DNA of 64,000 nucleotides from Sphingomonas arenae (GCF_016924655.1 NZ_JAFFJU010000001.1:124001-188000); one strand, 5' to 3'; shown: positions 41,687-51,426, counted from the stretch's first letter. The notes: generated from the letters alone by a model not told the origin. Translations and numbers: made by a program.

Positions 41687-42121
41687 ATGCTGACCCGGGA
41701 CCAAGTCCGCGCCTTTTTCGCTTGGCGCCCCGTGCGGACCAGCCTGTTCGTGCTCGGCATGCTGCTGATGGCCTTGACTCCCGCGGTCGCAGTCTTTCCG
41801 GGTCCCGGCGGAATTTTTTTCTTTGCCGCAGGACTCGCGCTCTGCCTCAAGAACAGCGAGTGGGCCAAGCGCAAGTACGTCCAGTTCAAGCGCTGGCAAC
41901 CTAGGGCGGGAGCATGGGCCGATTGGGGGCTGCGCCGTCCCAGCGCGAAGCGGCGTGTGGCTCTGGCCAAGGAAAAGGACATGGCGGACGCTCCGCCGGC
42001 GCATTGCGTCGAGCGCATGGACGACCCGATGCCGCATAGCGGGTTCGAAGCCGCGCCGGTCGATCCCACCCCTGCGGAAATCCGTCCGGCAGAGGCCGCA
42101 GGCCAATCACCTCGGCGTTGA
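41687..42121 (+). CDS. Small hypothetical membrane protein
   Basis: 144 residues from the ATG at 41687. A hydrophobic pair of segments (TSLFVLGMLLMALTPAVAVFPGPGGIFFFAAGLALCL, residues 17-53) matches the PGPG-containing helices of the PGPGW-type putative transmembrane family. A basic cytoplasmic region follows (KRKYVQFKRW) and then an acidic Pro-rich tail. Function unknown. It divergently borders the broken comM and precedes the rpmH/rnpA block. Confidence 0.65.
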   Translation: MLTRDQVRAFFAWRPVRTSLFVLGMLLMALTPAVAVFPGPGGIFFFAAGLALCLKNSEWAKRKYVQFKRWQPRAGAWADWGLRRPSAKRRVALAKEKDMADAPPAHCVERMDDPMPHSGFEAAPVDPTPAEIRPAEAAGQSPRR

Positions 42122-42204
42122 CTTTCGCCGCTCCCTCACGTAACGGCCCGGCCAACGAGCGGCTGCCCGGTGACGGCGGCCCTTTTTCTTTCGATTTAGA
42201 GGCA

Positions 42205-42669
42205 ATGAGCGATGAAGCGCACCTTTCAGCCGAGCAATCTGGTCCGCAAGCGGCGGCACGGGTTCCGCAGCCGCTCGGCGACGGTCGGCGGCCGCAAGGT
42301 GCTGGCCGCCCGCCGTGCGCGCGGCCGCAAGAAGCTGAGCGCCTAGTCACTTTACGTAAGCGCGCCGACTTCCTGGCGGCCAACGCTGGCCGGCGCGTTC
42401 CCATGCCCGGTTTTATCCTGCTCGTGCGCGATCGGCGTGACGGCAGCGACGCCAAGCGGGTCGGCTTTACCGTTACCCGCAGGATCGGCGGTGCCGTGGT
42501 GCGCAACCGCATGAAGCGCCGCTTCCGGGCCCTGGCAAGAGAGCTCGTGGCAGCAGAGGGCGTACCCGGCGCCGACCACGTGCTGATCGGCCGCGCCGGC
42601 GGGGTTGAGCGGGACTTCGGCTTGCTCCGAAGCGAGCTCGCCAAGGCGCTTGGGAAAGCCACTCGGTGA
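42205..42669 (+). CDS. rnpA: RNase P protein component with N-terminal extension overlapping rpmH
   Basis: 154 residues if started at ATG 42205. RnpA's own core begins only at [15 protein letters not shown] (residue 49) and shows [26 protein letters not shown] with the RNA-binding RNR signature. Between 42205 and the core no ATG, GTG or TTG exists in this frame. The 48-residue Pro/Ala/Arg-rich extension therefore has to be translated through the whole of rpmH in another frame. A shared AGAGGC ribosome site precedes both starts, seven bases apart. The protein joins the RNase P RNA to mature tRNA 5' ends. Confidence 0.8.
   Translation: MSDEAHLSAEQSGPQAAARVPQPLGDGRRPQGAGRPPCARPQEAERLVTLRKRADFLAANAGRRVPMPGFILLVRDRRDGSDAKRVGFTVTRRIGGAVVRNRMKRRFRALARELVAAEGVPGADHVLIGRAGGVERDFGLLRSELAKALGKATR
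42212..42346 (+). CDS. rpmH: 50S ribosomal protein L34, nested in rnpA
   Basis: A 44-residue ORF with the universally conserved L34 sequence: [20 protein letters not shown], then [21 protein letters not shown]. It lies wholly within the rnpA reading region in a different frame, starting seven bases after the putative rnpA ATG. The order rpmH-rnpA-yidD-yidC is the classic conserved cluster. Confidence 0.97.
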   Translation: MKRTFQPSNLVRKRRHGFRSRSATVGGRKVLAARRARGRKKLSA

Positions 42670-42878
42670 TTTCCCGCGCTCTCATCCTGCTCGCCCGTGG
42701 ATGGCAGGTGGGCCCCTCCCGCATTATCCCGCCCAGCTGTCGCTATCAGCCGTCATGCTCCGCCTATGCGATCACCGCATGGACGCGCTATGGGGCGCTC
42801 CGCGGCAGCTGGCTTGCCGCAAAGCGTATCGCCCGTTGCCACCCTTGGGGCGGCCAGGGCCATGACCCGGTTCCGTAA
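42666..42878 (+). CDS. yidD: Membrane-protein insertion efficiency factor YidD
   Basis: 70 residues from a GTG that overlaps the rnpA stop (GTGA). It has the conserved [29 protein letters not shown], with its three-cysteine-type CRYQPSCS motif, and the closing [15 protein letters not shown]. An N-terminal amphipathic helix attaches it to the inner membrane, where it assists YidC. Confidence 0.95.
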   Translation: MISRALILLARGWQVGPSRIIPPSCRYQPSCSAYAITAWTRYGALRGSWLAAKRIARCHPWGGQGHDPVP

Positions 42879-42899
42879 GTTCAAGAGGATCGTCGACCA

Positions 42900-44609
42900 G
42901 TGAACGAAACGCGCAACATGATCCTCGCGATCGTCCTGTCGGCCCTTGTGCTGCTGGGATGGAGCTTTCTGTCCGATCGCTTCCTCCCCACGGCCAATCC
43001 GCCGAGCACCCAGGTCAAGGATGCCAAGGTCCAGCCGCTGCCTAAGCCGCAGGCGGATCCGACTGCCGACTCGCCCCCGGCCCTGCGCAGCCGCTCCGCG
43101 GTTCTGGGCTCCACGCCCCGGGTGCGGATCGAAACGCCGTCACTGCAAGGTTCGCTGAACCTGCAGGGCGCACGCATCGATGACCTCACCCTGGTGCGGC
43201 ATACCCAGGATCTGCGCCGCAACTCGCCCCCCATCCGCCTCCTTTCCCCGGGCGGGGCTCCGGGAGCCTATTTCGCCAGCTTCGGTTGGACCGGCCAAGG
43301 CACCGAGTTACCGAGCGCCTCTACCGTCTGGCAGGCGAGCGCATCCGTTCTCAGCCCCGGCAAGCCGGTCACCCTCAGCTGGGCCAACGCCACCGGCCAG
43401 AGGTTCGAGCTGATTATATCGGTCGACGACGGATACCTCTTCACCGTCCGGCAGCGAGTCGCGAACGCGGGGGCCGGAGCGGTCGCCGTCCGGCCCTATG
43501 GCTTCGTGAGCCGCGCGAGCAAGTCGAATGATCCCGACGCGTGGACCCACCACGTCGGGCCGATGGGCTTCTTCAACGGCGCTGCAAATTACGACATCGA
43601 CTACGATGCGCTGGACGCGGCGGGTCAGAACTTCGCCAGCACTGGCGGCTGGCTCGGCTTCACCGACAAATATTGGCTGACGGCGCTTGCACCGACTGGA
43701 GAGACGCCTCTGAATGCCACCTTCCGCCGCTCTCCCGCGGGCGGCTTCCAGGCGGACTATGCCCTGCAGCCGTCGATCGTAGCACCCGGCGAGGCGGTGA
43801 CATCCGAGACGCGGCTCTTTGCCGGCGCAAAGGAAAAGGAGTGGCTGGACCGCTACGAAACGGCCGGCATCACCAAGCTGTCCAAGTCGATCGACTGGGG
43901 CTGGTTCGAATGGTTCATGCGCCCGATCTTCACCCTTCTGCTGTGGCTGTTCCACGCCGTCGGCAACTTCGGCCTGGCGATCATCGCGCTGGTCGTGATC
44001 GTCAGGGCGATCATGTACCCAATCTTCGACAAGCAGTTCCGCTCGATGGCCGCGATGCGGGTCGTGCAGCCGAAGCTCAAGGAGATCCAGGAGCGGCACA
44101 AGGACGACCGTGTCCGGCTGCAGCAGGAAATGCTGGACCTTTACAAGCGCGAGAAGATCAATCCGGCCGCGGGCTGCCTGCCGATCCTGATCCAGATTCC
44201 GGTCTTCTACGCACTCTACAAAGTGCTGACCGTGACTGTCGAAATGCGGCACCAGCCGTTCTACCTGTGGATCAAGGATCTCGCAGCGCCGGACCCGCTG
44301 ACCCCCGTCAACCTGTTCGGCCTGCTCCCGTTCACACCACCGGGTCTGCTGGCGATCGGTGTGCTGCCGATCCTGCTCGGTATCACCATGTGGCTGCAGT
44401 TCAGGCTGAACCCCGCTCCGATGGACCCGGTCCAGAAGCAGGTCTTCTCGATCATGCCATGGGTGATGATGTTCGCCATGGCGCCGTTCGCCGCCGGCCT
44501 GCAGCTCTACTGGGTGGTGTCCAACCTCCTGGGCATCGCCCAGCAGAAGTTCCTCTACTGGAAGTATGATGCGGAGCGTGCAGCGGGGAAGCCGGCGGTA
44601 GCGAAATGA
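42900..44609 (+). CDS. yidC: Membrane protein insertase YidC
   Basis: 569 residues from a GTG. N-terminal membrane helix ([18 protein letters not shown]), a large periplasmic P1 beta domain (about residues 60-330), then the conserved insertase core: [21 protein letters not shown], helix with the polar groove residue in [10 protein letters not shown], the cytoplasmic coiled hairpin [19 protein letters not shown], and [25 protein letters not shown]. It overlaps yihA by four bases (ATGA). It inserts and folds inner-membrane proteins. Confidence 0.96.
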   Translation: MNETRNMILAIVLSALVLLGWSFLSDRFLPTANPPSTQVKDAKVQPLPKPQADPTADSPPALRSRSAVLGSTPRVRIETPSLQGSLNLQGARIDDLTLVRHTQDLRRNSPPIRLLSPGGAPGAYFASFGWTGQGTELPSASTVWQASASVLSPGKPVTLSWANATGQRFELIISVDDGYLFTVRQRVANAGAGAVAVRPYGFVSRASKSNDPDAWTHHVGPMGFFNGAANYDIDYDALDAAGQNFASTGGWLGFTDKYWLTALAPTGETPLNATFRRSPAGGFQADYALQPSIVAPGEAVTSETRLFAGAKEKEWLDRYETAGITKLSKSIDWGWFEWFMRPIFTLLLWLFHAVGNFGLAIIALVVIVRAIMYPIFDKQFRSMAAMRVVQPKLKEIQERHKDDRVRLQQEMLDLYKREKINPAAGCLPILIQIPVFYALYKVLTVTVEMRHQPFYLWIKDLAAPDPLTPVNLFGLLPFTPPGLLAIGVLPILLGITMWLQFRLNPAPMDPVQKQVFSIMPWVMMFAMAPFAAGLQLYWVVSNLLGIAQQKFLYWKYDAERAAGKPAVAK

Positions 44610-45247
44610 CGGACGATGCGATCGACCCTGCCGAACGGGCACGAAAGCTCTTTGCGGGGCCGATCGCCTTCCTGAAGTCCGCCCCGGGCCTTCAGTTTCT
44701 GCCGGACCCGACCGTTCCGGAGATTGCCTTCGCCGGGCGGTCGAACGTCGGCAAGTCGTCGCTGCTGAATGCGCTGACCAACCGCAAGGCTCTTGCCCGC
44801 ACGTCGAATACGCCGGGCCGGACTCAGGAGCTCAACTTCTTCGACGTGGGCGAGCCGCTCGCGCTGCGCCTTGTCGACATGCCCGGCTATGGCTTCGCGG
44901 AGGCCCCCAAGGACCTGGTGAAGCGCTGGCGCTTCCTCGTGAACGACTACCTTCGCGGTCGGCAGGTGCTAAAGCGCGCCCTGATCCTGATCGACTCGCG
45001 TCATGGCGTGAAGCCGGTCGATCGCGACGTCATGGACATGCTCGACGCTGCAGCGGTCAGTTACCATGTCGTCCTCACGAAGGCCGACAAGGTCAAGCCG
45101 ACCGCGCTCGACACCACGATCGCGGCAACGGTCGAGGAGACCATGAAACGCCCTGCCGCACATCCCTTGCTCGTCGCCACTTCCAGCGAAACCGGCAGCG
45201 GTCTAGCCGAGTTGCGAACCGCAATCCTGGACGCGGCCTTCAGTTAG
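44606..45247 (+). CDS. yihA: Ribosome-biogenesis GTPase YihA/EngB
   Basis: 213 residues. G1 [18 protein letters not shown] (about residue 40), switch-[16 protein letters not shown]3 [13 protein letters not shown]4 VLTKADKVK and a closing S-S-E-T-GSG element. EngB proteins act in 50S assembly and are usually essential. The start overlaps the yidC stop, as in many alphaproteobacteria. Confidence 0.95.
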   Translation: MTDDAIDPAERARKLFAGPIAFLKSAPGLQFLPDPTVPEIAFAGRSNVGKSSLLNALTNRKALARTSNTPGRTQELNFFDVGEPLALRLVDMPGYGFAEAPKDLVKRWRFLVNDYLRGRQVLKRALILIDSRHGVKPVDRDVMDMLDAAAVSYHVVLTKADKVKPTALDTTIAATVEETMKRPAAHPLLVATSSETGSGLAELRTAILDAAFS

Positions 45248-45256
45248 GAACTCGCC

Positions 45257-45931
45257 TTGCTTAAGCTCATCATCGGCAACCGCGCTTATTCCTCCTGGTC
45301 GATGCGCGGTTGGCTGGCGCTCAAGCACAGCGAGCTCGAGTTCGAAGAGCTAGTCGTTCCGCTGTTCGACGAATTCTGGGAGCAGCGCCGCGAAGGAGAT
45401 GAGTTCGCGCCCTCGCTCGGGAAAGTGCCGGTGCTCTGGCACGATGATACGGTCGTTTGGGACAGCCTCGCGATCGTCGAATATTGCTGTGACATGGTCG
45501 GTCGGGACCGGTTCTGGCCGGATGACGACGCCGCACGGGGCATGGCCAGATCGATGGCGGCAGAAATGCACTCGAGCTTCTCGAATCTTCGCCGAGACCT
45601 GCCGATGAATGTGCGCAAGCTTGCCGGACCTCGCCCCATCAGCGAGGAAGTGAAGGCGGAGATCAATCGCATCCTGACCCTCTGGGCGCAGGCGCGTGCC
45701 CGCCACGGAGGCACGGGCGACTTCCTGTTCGGGCCCTGGTGCGCCGCGGACATCATGTTCGCGCCCGTGGTGACCCGCTTCATCACCTACCATGTCCCGG
45801 TTCCGCCTTTTGCCCGGACCTACATGGACGCGGTGCTTCGTCACCCTCATGTGCTGGAATGGATCGATAAGGCACAGGATGAGCCATGGGTCATTGACGC
45901 GTACGAGGTCAGCACTCCGGCCGAAAAATGA
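45257..45931 (+). CDS. Glutathione S-transferase
   Basis: 224 residues from a TTG nine bases after yihA. The thioredoxin-like domain starts LKLIIGNRAYSSWSMRGWLALKH, with the YSSWSMR active-site loop supplying the serine, and includes GKVPVLWHDDTVVWDSLAIVEY (the glutathione-binding ES-like turn is DSLAIVEY). An all-helical C-terminal domain follows (ILTLWAQARARHGG, LFGPWCAADIMFAPVVTRF). The substrate is unknown; the class resembles bacterial zeta/DUF-like GSTs. Confidence 0.9.
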   Translation: MLKLIIGNRAYSSWSMRGWLALKHSELEFEELVVPLFDEFWEQRREGDEFAPSLGKVPVLWHDDTVVWDSLAIVEYCCDMVGRDRFWPDDDAARGMARSMAAEMHSSFSNLRRDLPMNVRKLAGPRPISEEVKAEINRILTLWAQARARHGGTGDFLFGPWCAADIMFAPVVTRFITYHVPVPPFARTYMDAVLRHPHVLEWIDKAQDEPWVIDAYEVSTPAEK

Positions 45932-45968
45932 GTGGAACTCATTGGCGGGAAATCGCTTTTACCTGAAG

Positions 45969-46325
45969 ATGCGTTTGTTCCTGCCGTTCGCCGCTACCGC
46001 GGCGCTATCCGCCTGCGCCACCCCTTCCGACCGGATCAGCGACGCGCTGATGGGGTACGGCATCGACCGGGGTCGGGCCGAATGCATGGGCTCCAGGCTG
46101 CAGAAGAACCTGTCCATCAGCCAGTTGCAGGAACTGGCACGTGTCGCTCGCGCCTTTCGTGAGAACGATCCGAGCCCCGGCAAGCTGACGGTCAACGATC
46201 TTCTGCGCGTGGCTGGTCAGGTCCAGGACCCGCGTGTTCCGCTGGAGGTCGCCAAGGGGTCAGGCAAGTGCGGACTCGTAACCCGGCCCTTCATGTCGAT
46301 GCTGAGCGCCGTCAGCGGCCGCTAG
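45969..46325 (+). CDS. Small lipoprotein, hypothetical
   Basis: 118 residues from the ATG at 45969. The lipobox (LPFAATAALSA-C) predicts lipidation at Cys16, and the rest is a helical soluble domain (DRISDALMGYGIDRGRAECMGSRLQKNLSISQLQELARVARAF) with two further cysteines. The function is unknown. It converges on the cupin gene with a four-base overlap. Confidence 0.7.
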   Translation: MRLFLPFAATAALSACATPSDRISDALMGYGIDRGRAECMGSRLQKNLSISQLQELARVARAFRENDPSPGKLTVNDLLRVAGQVQDPRVPLEVAKGSGKCGLVTRPFMSMLSAVSGR

Positions 46326-46768
46326 AGCTCGCTCTTATTCACCATGCGGCCGGTCGCCGCGTCATAGTGCAGGTCGATGTCGGGATAATGGCAGTCGCCC
46401 TCGCCACGGCGATTGTCCACGGCGATGAAGGTACACGGGCGGTCGCTTCGGTTTACCAGATGATGGGCATTCGGGACGTCCTTGGGCCAGGCGGCGCAAT
46501 CCCCCGGTCGAAGCATCGTCTCCCCGTCGTTCTCGATCAGGACCGCCTCTCCCTCAATCATGACCAGGAACTCATCGATGCCCTCGTGCCAGTGACGCTG
46601 GCTCGACCAGGCTCCCGGCTGCAACGTGACCCGGCTGACCCCGAGTTCAGTCAGGCCGGACGCCGCGCCGATCCGCTGGTAGAGCCGGCCCTGCACATCG
46701 TCGCTGTACGGCGACGGATAGCTGGTCCGGTTAGTCGCCTCGACCGTCTCGATGTCTACCTTCGGCAT
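46322..46768 (-). CDS. Single-domain cupin protein
   Basis: 148 residues from the ATG at 46768. The cupin motif 1 (SQRHWHEGIDEFLVMIEGE, with the two metal-binding His, Glu) and motif 2 (PGDCAAWPKDVPNAHHLVN) are both complete. The C-terminal CHYPDIDLHYD is typical of the sugar- or seed-storage-like stand-alone cupins. Substrate unknown. Confidence 0.85.
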   Translation of the reverse strand: MPKVDIETVEATNRTSYPSPYSDDVQGRLYQRIGAASGLTELGVSRVTLQPGAWSSQRHWHEGIDEFLVMIEGEAVLIENDGETMLRPGDCAAWPKDVPNAHHLVNRSDRPCTFIAVDNRRGEGDCHYPDIDLHYDAATGRMVNKSEL

Positions 46769-46815
46769 CCCGCCTCCCCTGTGCAACGGGGGGAGTGGTT
46801 GCTAGTCCCGCCCGC

Positions 46816-47943
46816 ATGACTTCTATCGACCCGGTCGAGCTGGCCGCCAAGCTGATTTCCACGCCTTCGGTCACCCCCGCGCGAGGACCGGTGTTCGACG
46901 TGCTAGAGCAGGCCCTGGCGCCGCTGGGCTTCACCATTCATCGCTTCACCCTGGGGGAAGCGCCGGACGGTCCGACCGAGAACATGGTAGCCATCAGCGG
47001 CGAGGGCGGACCGCACTTCGGCTTTGCAGGGCATCTCGACGTGGTCCCGCCCGGCGAGGGCTGGAGCGGCGACCCCTTCGTCGCGCGCATCCAGGACGGC
47101 CGTCTGATCGGCCGCGGCGCGAACGACATGAAGAGCGCTATCGCCGCCTTCGTCTCTGCCATCTCAACAAGCGAGCAGCGACGGGGAACGGTGTCGCTTC
47201 TCATCACCGGCGACGAGGAGGGCTATGCCACCCATGGCACGCCCAAGATTATCGATTGGCTGAATGCGCGCGGCATTCGGCCCGACATGATTCTGATTGG
47301 AGAGCCAACGTCCGAACAGCAACTCGGCGACACGGTCAAGATCGGACGCCGCGGCTCAGTCAACATGTGGATCGACGTACCCGGCACCCAGGGCCACGTC
47401 GCCTATCCGCACAAGGCGGACAATCCCGTCCCGAAGCTCGGCCGGATCATCGAGGCCCTGTCCGCCCTGGAGCTGGACGACGGAACGGACGCGTTCCCGC
47501 CCTCCAACCTCGAGTTCACGGGCGTCGACACGCCGACCCACGCCAGCAACGTGATCCCGGCGTCCGCCACTGCGCAGTTGAACATCCGCTTCAACAATCT
47601 GCAACGTGGCGAGGATCTCGTTCGGCTGGTCGAGAGGGTCGCCCGGGAGGTCGAACCCAGGGCCACCGTTCGGGCCCGCATTTCGGGAGAGGCCTTCCTG
47701 ACCCCGCCGGGAAGGCTCTACGATCTGGTGGTGGACGCGATCCGCACCGAGGTCGGTATCACCCCTGCCCTGTCTACGAGCGGCGGCACCTCGGATGGGC
47801 GCTTCCTTATCCAACTCTGCCCGGTCGTGGACTTTGGCCTGCCCAATGCAACCATGCACAAGCTCGATGAAAGTGCGGACGTCGAGGACATCCGCACCCT
47901 CGCGCGGATCTATCGTAGGATCGTCGACGCCGCACTCGGCTGA
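46816..47943 (+). CDS. dapE: Succinyl-diaminopimelate desuccinylase
   Basis: 375 residues from the ATG at 46816. Metal-site motifs of the M20 family: FGFAGHLDVVPPGEGW (His and Asp), GRGANDMKSAIAAF, LLITGDEEGYATHGT and the dimerisation domain GRRGSVNMWIDVPGTQGHVAYPHKADNPV. Late signatures are STSGGTSDGRFL and FGLPNATMHKLDE. It cleaves N-succinyl-LL-diaminopimelate in lysine/peptidoglycan precursor synthesis. The 3' end overlaps the convergent GGDEF-EAL gene by 34 bp. Confidence 0.94.
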   Translation: MTSIDPVELAAKLISTPSVTPARGPVFDVLEQALAPLGFTIHRFTLGEAPDGPTENMVAISGEGGPHFGFAGHLDVVPPGEGWSGDPFVARIQDGRLIGRGANDMKSAIAAFVSAISTSEQRRGTVSLLITGDEEGYATHGTPKIIDWLNARGIRPDMILIGEPTSEQQLGDTVKIGRRGSVNMWIDVPGTQGHVAYPHKADNPVPKLGRIIEALSALELDDGTDAFPPSNLEFTGVDTPTHASNVIPASATAQLNIRFNNLQRGEDLVRLVERVAREVEPRATVRARISGEAFLTPPGRLYDLVVDAIRTEVGITPALSTSGGTSDGRFLIQLCPVVDFGLPNATMHKLDESADVEDIRTLARIYRRIVDAALG

Positions 47944-49622
47944 ATGTCCGCGCCGCGGGTCGTGCGAGTGGCATTGCTCGACCAGGCGACGAACTCGCTC
48001 TCGAACATCGGCTGGGCGAATACGAAGCCCTGCACGGTATGACAGCCCATCGCGCGGAGGATGTCGGCCTGGCCGACCGTCTCCACCGCTTCCGCCACGA
48101 TCTCGCAGCCAACCCCGCGGATCAGGTGAATGACCGCCTGGACAACGACCCGCGCCTTCTCGTCGCAATCGATATCCGCGATCAACGACGGGTCGAGCTT
48201 GACCCGGTCGAGCGGCATGGCCCGCAGCCGCGCAATGTTCGAGTAGCCGGTACCGAAGTCGTCGATCGCGATGGTTGCGCCATCCTCTCGCAACGAAGCG
48301 ATTTCCGCCAGCACCTGCGCCGAGCATTCCATCGCCGCGCTCTCGGTGAATTCCAGTTCGATCGAGCTCAGCGGAACCCCGGCTTCGGCAAACGTCTGCC
48401 TGAGGCGTGCGAAGAAATCCGACCGGTCAAGTTGCCGCGGAGACACGTTGAACGCCAGCCGCTTGGCGATCCCATCACGATGCCAGGAGGCCAGGATCGA
48501 AGCGACCTCCGCCATCACCCAGTCTCCAATCTCAGTTATGATCCCTGTTTGCTCGGCGATCGGGATGAACGTAGCGGGTAGACGCATGCCCTCTCGCGGG
48601 TGGCTCCAGCGCAGCAGCGCCTCGGCACCGGTGATCTCGCCGGTGGAAAGGCTCAGCTGCGGCTGCAGTGCGAGGAGGAACTCACCCCGCTGCACGGCCT
48701 CGGTCAGCGCTTTCTCGGTCTGGACCTTGCGGGTATGTTCCTCCGCCAACTCATCGCTGAACAGGCAATGCTGTCCCCCGCCCCGCGCCTTCGCGCGATA
48801 CATGGCGATATCGGCCGCCCGCATCAGGGACTCGATGGTTCGCCCGTGCATGGGCCCGACCGCCACGCCGATCGAGGCGCCGATGTCGATGCTGTGGCCG
48901 TGCAATTCGAACGGTTCGGCAATCGCGAGCACTACGCGCCGGGCCAGCCGCTCGACATCCGGCAGACCGGCGACGTTCGGGAAGAACAATGTAAATTCGT
49001 CCCCTGCGAGCCGCGCCAGGATAGGGCGGGGATGAGTGGGGCCGGCTTCTCCATTGACCACCACGCGAAGGCGGTTGGCAACCATCACCAGCAGTTGGTC
49101 TCCGCGTGCATGGCCGAGGCTGTCATTGACGGCTTTGAACCGGTCGAGGTCGATGAACAGCATGGCGGACATCTGCTTCTCGCCCATGTTGGCGATCAGG
49201 CGGTCGGCCTCCGCGCGGAAGTTGAGGCGGTTCGGGAGCGAAGTTACCGGGTCGTACATCCCCAGCGCTTGGGCATTCTCGATAGACGCGCGCACTTCGG
49301 CGAACAGGGTGTCCACGGCCGTGGCAAGCTTGGGCATGTTCCGCTGCACAATGGCGGGCGCCGGCGAGACCAGATCGCCGTCCTCCACCGCCATCAGGCG
49401 ATCACCCAAAGCATTCAGCGCCCGAGCCGATTCGCTGTTCGGCCGCTCGGACGCGATGTAGCTGACGAGCAGGCAGAAGGCCCCTGCCACCAGGGACGCG
49501 ACGACCTGCTCCGGAAGCTCGGTAAGGTAGAGAAACGCCGACAAGGAGAAGAGGAACGACGCCACCCCTGCCGCACCGGACAGGACCGCGTTGCTGACCT
49601 TCTGGGCGGTACCTTCGGTCAT
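47910..49622 (-). CDS. GGDEF-EAL domain protein, c-di-GMP signalling
   Basis: 570 residues from the ATG at 49622. Two N-terminal membrane helices, a HAMP-like stretch, then a GGDEF domain (DPVTSLPNRLNF; active-site motif altered to LAGDEFTLFF, with A in place of the first G). The EAL domain holds EALLRW, FIPIAEQTG, NVSPRQL, ELEFTESA, IDDFGTGYSN, KLDPSLI and EAVETVGQAD, all consistent with an active phosphodiesterase. The altered GGDEF may keep or lose cyclase activity. It converges on dapE. Confidence 0.9.
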   Translation of the reverse strand: MTEGTAQKVSNAVLSGAAGVASFLFSLSAFLYLTELPEQVVASLVAGAFCLLVSYIASERPNSESARALNALGDRLMAVEDGDLVSPAPAIVQRNMPKLATAVDTLFAEVRASIENAQALGMYDPVTSLPNRLNFRAEADRLIANMGEKQMSAMLFIDLDRFKAVNDSLGHARGDQLLVMVANRLRVVVNGEAGPTHPRPILARLAGDEFTLFFPNVAGLPDVERLARRVVLAIAEPFELHGHSIDIGASIGVAVGPMHGRTIESLMRAADIAMYRAKARGGGQHCLFSDELAEEHTRKVQTEKALTEAVQRGEFLLALQPQLSLSTGEITGAEALLRWSHPREGMRLPATFIPIAEQTGIITEIGDWVMAEVASILASWHRDGIAKRLAFNVSPRQLDRSDFFARLRQTFAEAGVPLSSIELEFTESAAMECSAQVLAEIASLREDGATIAIDDFGTGYSNIARLRAMPLDRVKLDPSLIADIDCDEKARVVVQAVIHLIRGVGCEIVAEAVETVGQADILRAMGCHTVQGFVFAQPMFESEFVAWSSNATRTTRGADIQPSAASTILR

Positions 49623-49712
49623 CGGGTGGTGAGGGCCTCCACAGGGCACGGCCGGCTTGCCGCGCTTGCCGCACTGTTAAGCATTCACCGTTAAGAAAGC
49701 GTTTTGGGCGGC

Positions 49713-50252
49713 TCAGCGCTTAAGGATCAGGTACAAGCTGCCACCTCCGCCATGTCGCCGGTGCGCGCTCCTGACCGCAGCGATCCTCGATGCATGACGC
49801 GAAACTGCCAGCCAGTCGTGCACCGCGGCCCGGATTCGGCCACGGGCTACGGGCGGCTCGCCCGGACGATGGTGCCCAGTGATCAGCAACAGGACACGAT
49901 CCCCCCTGGTAATTGCTTGATCAAGCGCGCGGTCGATCGCTGTCCAGGCGCTGTCCAGCGAGTGGCCGTGGAGATCGAGAGTTCGGTCCGGCTCGACTGT
50001 TCCGGATCGCAGCCGCCGCTCCCAGTGTCCGTCCAGCGAGCCATGGACGGTGGCGCGCGCAGCCGTCGGCGGTGGAGAGGAGCGTGCCGGCGGAACTCGG
50101 GCCTTCACCCGCGATGGAGCGGCTTCGACTTTCACCGTGGACGGACTGGTCGGAAGCGCGGCTTGGACCGGCTGCGGTTCGCGCGACAGGGGCCGAATGG
50201 TCGCGGTCACCCGCGCCCAGAGTTCCTCTTCCTCAGCGGAGAGCTTGCGCAC
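49713..50252 (-). CDS. Smr-domain protein
   Basis: 179 residues from a GTG inside the mltA 3' end (20-bp overlap). A charged, low-complexity N-terminus precedes the Smr domain: LDLHGHSLDSAWTAIDRALDQAITRGDRVLLLITG with the conserved LDLHG motif, and TGH, ending HRRHGGGGSLYLILKR. Smr domains act as nicking nucleases or ribosome-rescue factors. Together with mltA and tim44 it forms a three-gene set opposite secB. Confidence 0.85.
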   Translation of the reverse strand: MRKLSAEEEELWARVTATIRPLSREPQPVQAALPTSPSTVKVEAAPSRVKARVPPARSSPPPTAARATVHGSLDGHWERRLRSGTVEPDRTLDLHGHSLDSAWTAIDRALDQAITRGDRVLLLITGHHRPGEPPVARGRIRAAVHDWLAVSRHASRIAAVRSAHRRHGGGGSLYLILKR

Positions 50253-51426
50253 GGGCCGTCTCGGCCTGCGCCACCGTTCCCTTGGGCAGAAGGAGCAGCG
50301 CCTGTCCCTTGGCCGCCATGCCGCCCGCGATCTGGGTGGCGAGCGGGCCCGCGCCCCAGAAGGTGTCGAAGCGGTTCGGCCCCTTGATCGCCCCGCCGGT
50401 ATCTTGCGCAACCCACAGCCCATCGGCCTCCGGTCGCTCCATGTCGAGCCAGACCGGGGCGCCGAGCGGGACGAACAGCGGGTCAGCCGCCACAGTGCCC
50501 TTCGGGGTCACGGGGACGTTCAAAGCCCCAAGCGGGCCAGGGCCCGTCAGCTCCCGGAAGAAGATATAGCTCAGATTTTCGCGCATCAGCGACCTGCCGC
50601 CGTCCGGCTGCGCACGCATCCAGGCCTTGATGGACTCCATGCTGGCGCCGCCCGGCGGGAGGATACTACGCTCCCGCAGCAGCCGCCCGACAGCCACATA
50701 CTCGCGGCCGTTCTGGCTGTCGTACCCGACCCGCATGACAGACCCGTCCGGCAGTCGAAGCCGGCCCGACCCCTGAATCTCCAGGAAGAACAGTTCCACC
50801 GGGTCGGCCGCCCACGCGAGTTCCAGACCCTTGCCCGCCAGCACACCGTCCTCGATCTCGGCGCGTGTATAGTAGAGGACGCAGGTTCCCGTCTCGTCCA
50901 GGCGTCCACGACCGGTCTTGCCGTCGGTTCTGGTGCAGCGCACCAGATCGGCCGGAGTCCGATAGATGGGGATGGCATAGCCTGGAGCGGGCGTACGGGA
51001 CCCGGCGATCTCGGGCTCGTAATATCCAGTTGCGAAGGCCTCACCCGCTCCGACTTTCACCCACTCAAAACGATCGCGGAAGAAGGCAGAAGCCTGGCCG
51101 GGAGCCACGCGGGAAGCCTCGGAGCAGAGAGGTTGCCAGTCGAGCGGTCCAGTCAGCAGCGACGCATCGACCCGCTTGGTCAGGACAGGGCAGCTCAGGC
51201 GAAATGCGGCAAGGGCGCGTTCCGCTGCTTCCGCGTTGATCGCCCGCGGCTCGGCGAGGCTAACTCCCGCCTCACGTGCAGTCGCCGGTTTCGGCGGCTC
51301 CGGGGTCGGGGTCGGTACTGGAACGGGCGTAACCGGTGGCGGTGCGACCGGCGGGGTCGGCCGCGTGGCGCAGGCCGACAGCAACGCCGCTCCGGCGAGC
51401 GCCACGAATGAAGACTTGAACCTCAC
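50233..51426 (-). CDS. mltA: Membrane-bound lytic murein transglycosylase A
   Basis: 397 residues from a GTG overlapping the tim44 stop (GTGA). The lipobox ALLSA-C predicts an outer-membrane lipoprotein. A Pro-rich spacer follows (TPPVAPPPVTPVPVPTPTPE), then the MltA domain (WVKVGAGEAFATGYYEPEIAGSRT, LETGTCVLYYTRAEI) and a C-terminal 3D domain (DGLWVAQDTGGAIKGPNRFDTFWGAG) with the catalytic aspartate. It cleaves glycosidic bonds in peptidoglycan. Confidence 0.93.
   Translation of the reverse strand: MRFKSSFVALAGAALLSACATRPTPPVAPPPVTPVPVPTPTPEPPKPATAREAGVSLAEPRAINAEAAERALAAFRLSCPVLTKRVDASLLTGPLDWQPLCSEASRVAPGQASAFFRDRFEWVKVGAGEAFATGYYEPEIAGSRTPAPGYAIPIYRTPADLVRCTRTDGKTGRGRLDETGTCVLYYTRAEIEDGVLAGKGLELAWAADPVELFFLEIQGSGRLRLPDGSVMRVGYDSQNGREYVAVGRLLRERSILPPGGASMESIKAWMRAQPDGGRSLMRENLSYIFFRELTGPGPLGALNVPVTPKGTVAADPLFVPLGAPVWLDMERPEADGLWVAQDTGGAIKGPNRFDTFWGAGPLATQIAGGMAAKGQALLLLPKGTVAQAETARAQALR

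Noticed and set aside
43308-44642. A 444-codon antisense frame over yidC
   Set aside because: Opposes the conserved insertase; composition is that of a complement of hydrophobic codons.
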